A program made the translations under genes and the position numbers. A DNA stretch of 64,000 nucleotides from Paraburkholderia hiiakae (GTDB taxonomy: Bacteria; Pseudomonadota; Gammaproteobacteria; Burkholderiales; Burkholderiaceae). The notes beneath the pieces were generated by a model. It was not told the DNA's origin. It worked only from the letters and a program-made list of their open reading frames with translations, and made no database searches. Location: the NCBI RefSeq assembly GCF_904848665.1, contig NZ_CAJHCQ010000023.1, positions 1 through 64,000 of the forward strand. Reading direction: 5' to 3'. Below are positions 63,747 through 64,000 of the stretch, one piece after another. Position 1 is the first letter of the stretch. The number at the start of each line of letters is the position of its first letter.

Positions 63747-64000
63747 ATGCCAGCCATAGAAATCCGTAACGTCAAGAAGCGCTACAAGTCGCTTCAGGCG
63801 CTCAAGGGCGTCAGCTTCACGGTCGAAGACGGCGAGTTCTTCGGGCTGCTCGGCCCGAACGGCGCGGGCAAGACGACGCTCATCAGCATACTTGCCGGCC
63901 TCGCGCGCGCGGACGAGGGCTCGATCGCCGTGCGCGGTCACGATGTCGTCACCGACTACCGCAACGCGCGCCGCAACCTGGGTGTTGTGCCTCAGGAATT
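63747..64000 (+). CDS. ABC-2 type transporter ATP-binding protein, N-terminal part (partial)
   Basis: The first 84 residues are visible before the window ends. The N-terminus MPAIEIRNVKKRYKSLQALK and Walker A LLGPNGAGKTTLIS, then LGVVPQE (Q-loop), show an ABC ATPase of the CcmA/YadG type. In Burkholderia such a gene usually follows mlaB and is followed by a permease, but that part lies outside the window. Confidence 0.9.
   Translation, partial: MPAIEIRNVKKRYKSLQALKGVSFTVEDGEFFGLLGPNGAGKTTLISILAGLARADEGSIAVRGHDVVTDYRNARRNLGVVPQE

Overview
The window is a GC-rich stretch of a betaproteobacterial main chromosome, most likely Burkholderia/Paraburkholderia (Burkholderiaceae). The evidence is the ribosomal-protein sequences and the gene orders tuf-rpsJ-rplC, mrcA-pilMNOPQ-aroKB-dgt, gltBD, thiO-thiS-thiG-thiE and mlaFEDACB. 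Almost everything is vertically inherited housekeeping DNA. I saw no rRNA, tRNA, prophage, CRISPR array or intact insertion sequence.

Region 1 (1-15000, all +) is the str/S10/spc/alpha ribosomal supercluster: the end of tuf, rpsJ, the S10 genes rplC to rpsQ, the spc genes rplN to secY, then infA, rpmJ, rpsM, rpsK, rpsD, rpoA and rplQ. Readable control sites interrupt it: a sigma70-like promoter before rplC, another before rplN that lies inside a 12-bp inverted repeat, and strong terminator-like hairpins just before rpoA and just before rplQ.

Region 2 (15000-28300) holds cutA-dsbD (metal tolerance, periplasmic disulfide reduction), hemB, engB, a cytochrome c4, resB-ccsA (System II cytochrome c maturation), msrP-msrQ (periplasmic methionine sulfoxide repair), lysA-lptM and divergent cyaY. 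A three-hairpin RNA gene lies antisense in the hemB upstream region and fits the 'anti-hemB' RNA described in Burkholderia.

Region 3 (28300-42000) holds mrcA, a divergent compact pilMNOPQ-like secretin cluster in which PilO and PilP appear fused, aroK-aroB, dgt with a repeat-coded N-terminus, ugpQ, a DUF883-type protein, ompW, and a REP-associated-transposase homologue that has lost its catalytic residues.

Region 4 (42000-55000) holds gltB-gltD (GOGAT), followed by an unusual near-perfect 69-bp second copy of the gltD 3' end, then thpR, and on the minus strand dadA with an MFS transporter, and an ABC exporter-type protein overlapping an SDR protein that lacks the catalytic tyrosine.

Region 5 (55000-64000) holds a TPP riboswitch, a short leader ORF overlapping thiO, and thiOSGE (thiazole synthesis and coupling), then mlaFEDACB (outer-membrane phospholipid transport, with mlaA inside the operon) and the start of an ABC-2 type ATPase gene cut by the window end.

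The observations most worth checking are the gltD 3'-end duplication with only synonymous differences, the catalytically dead RAYT homologue, the anti-hemB RNA with an anti-Shine-Dalgarno-like loop, and the leader ORF between the TPP riboswitch and thiO.
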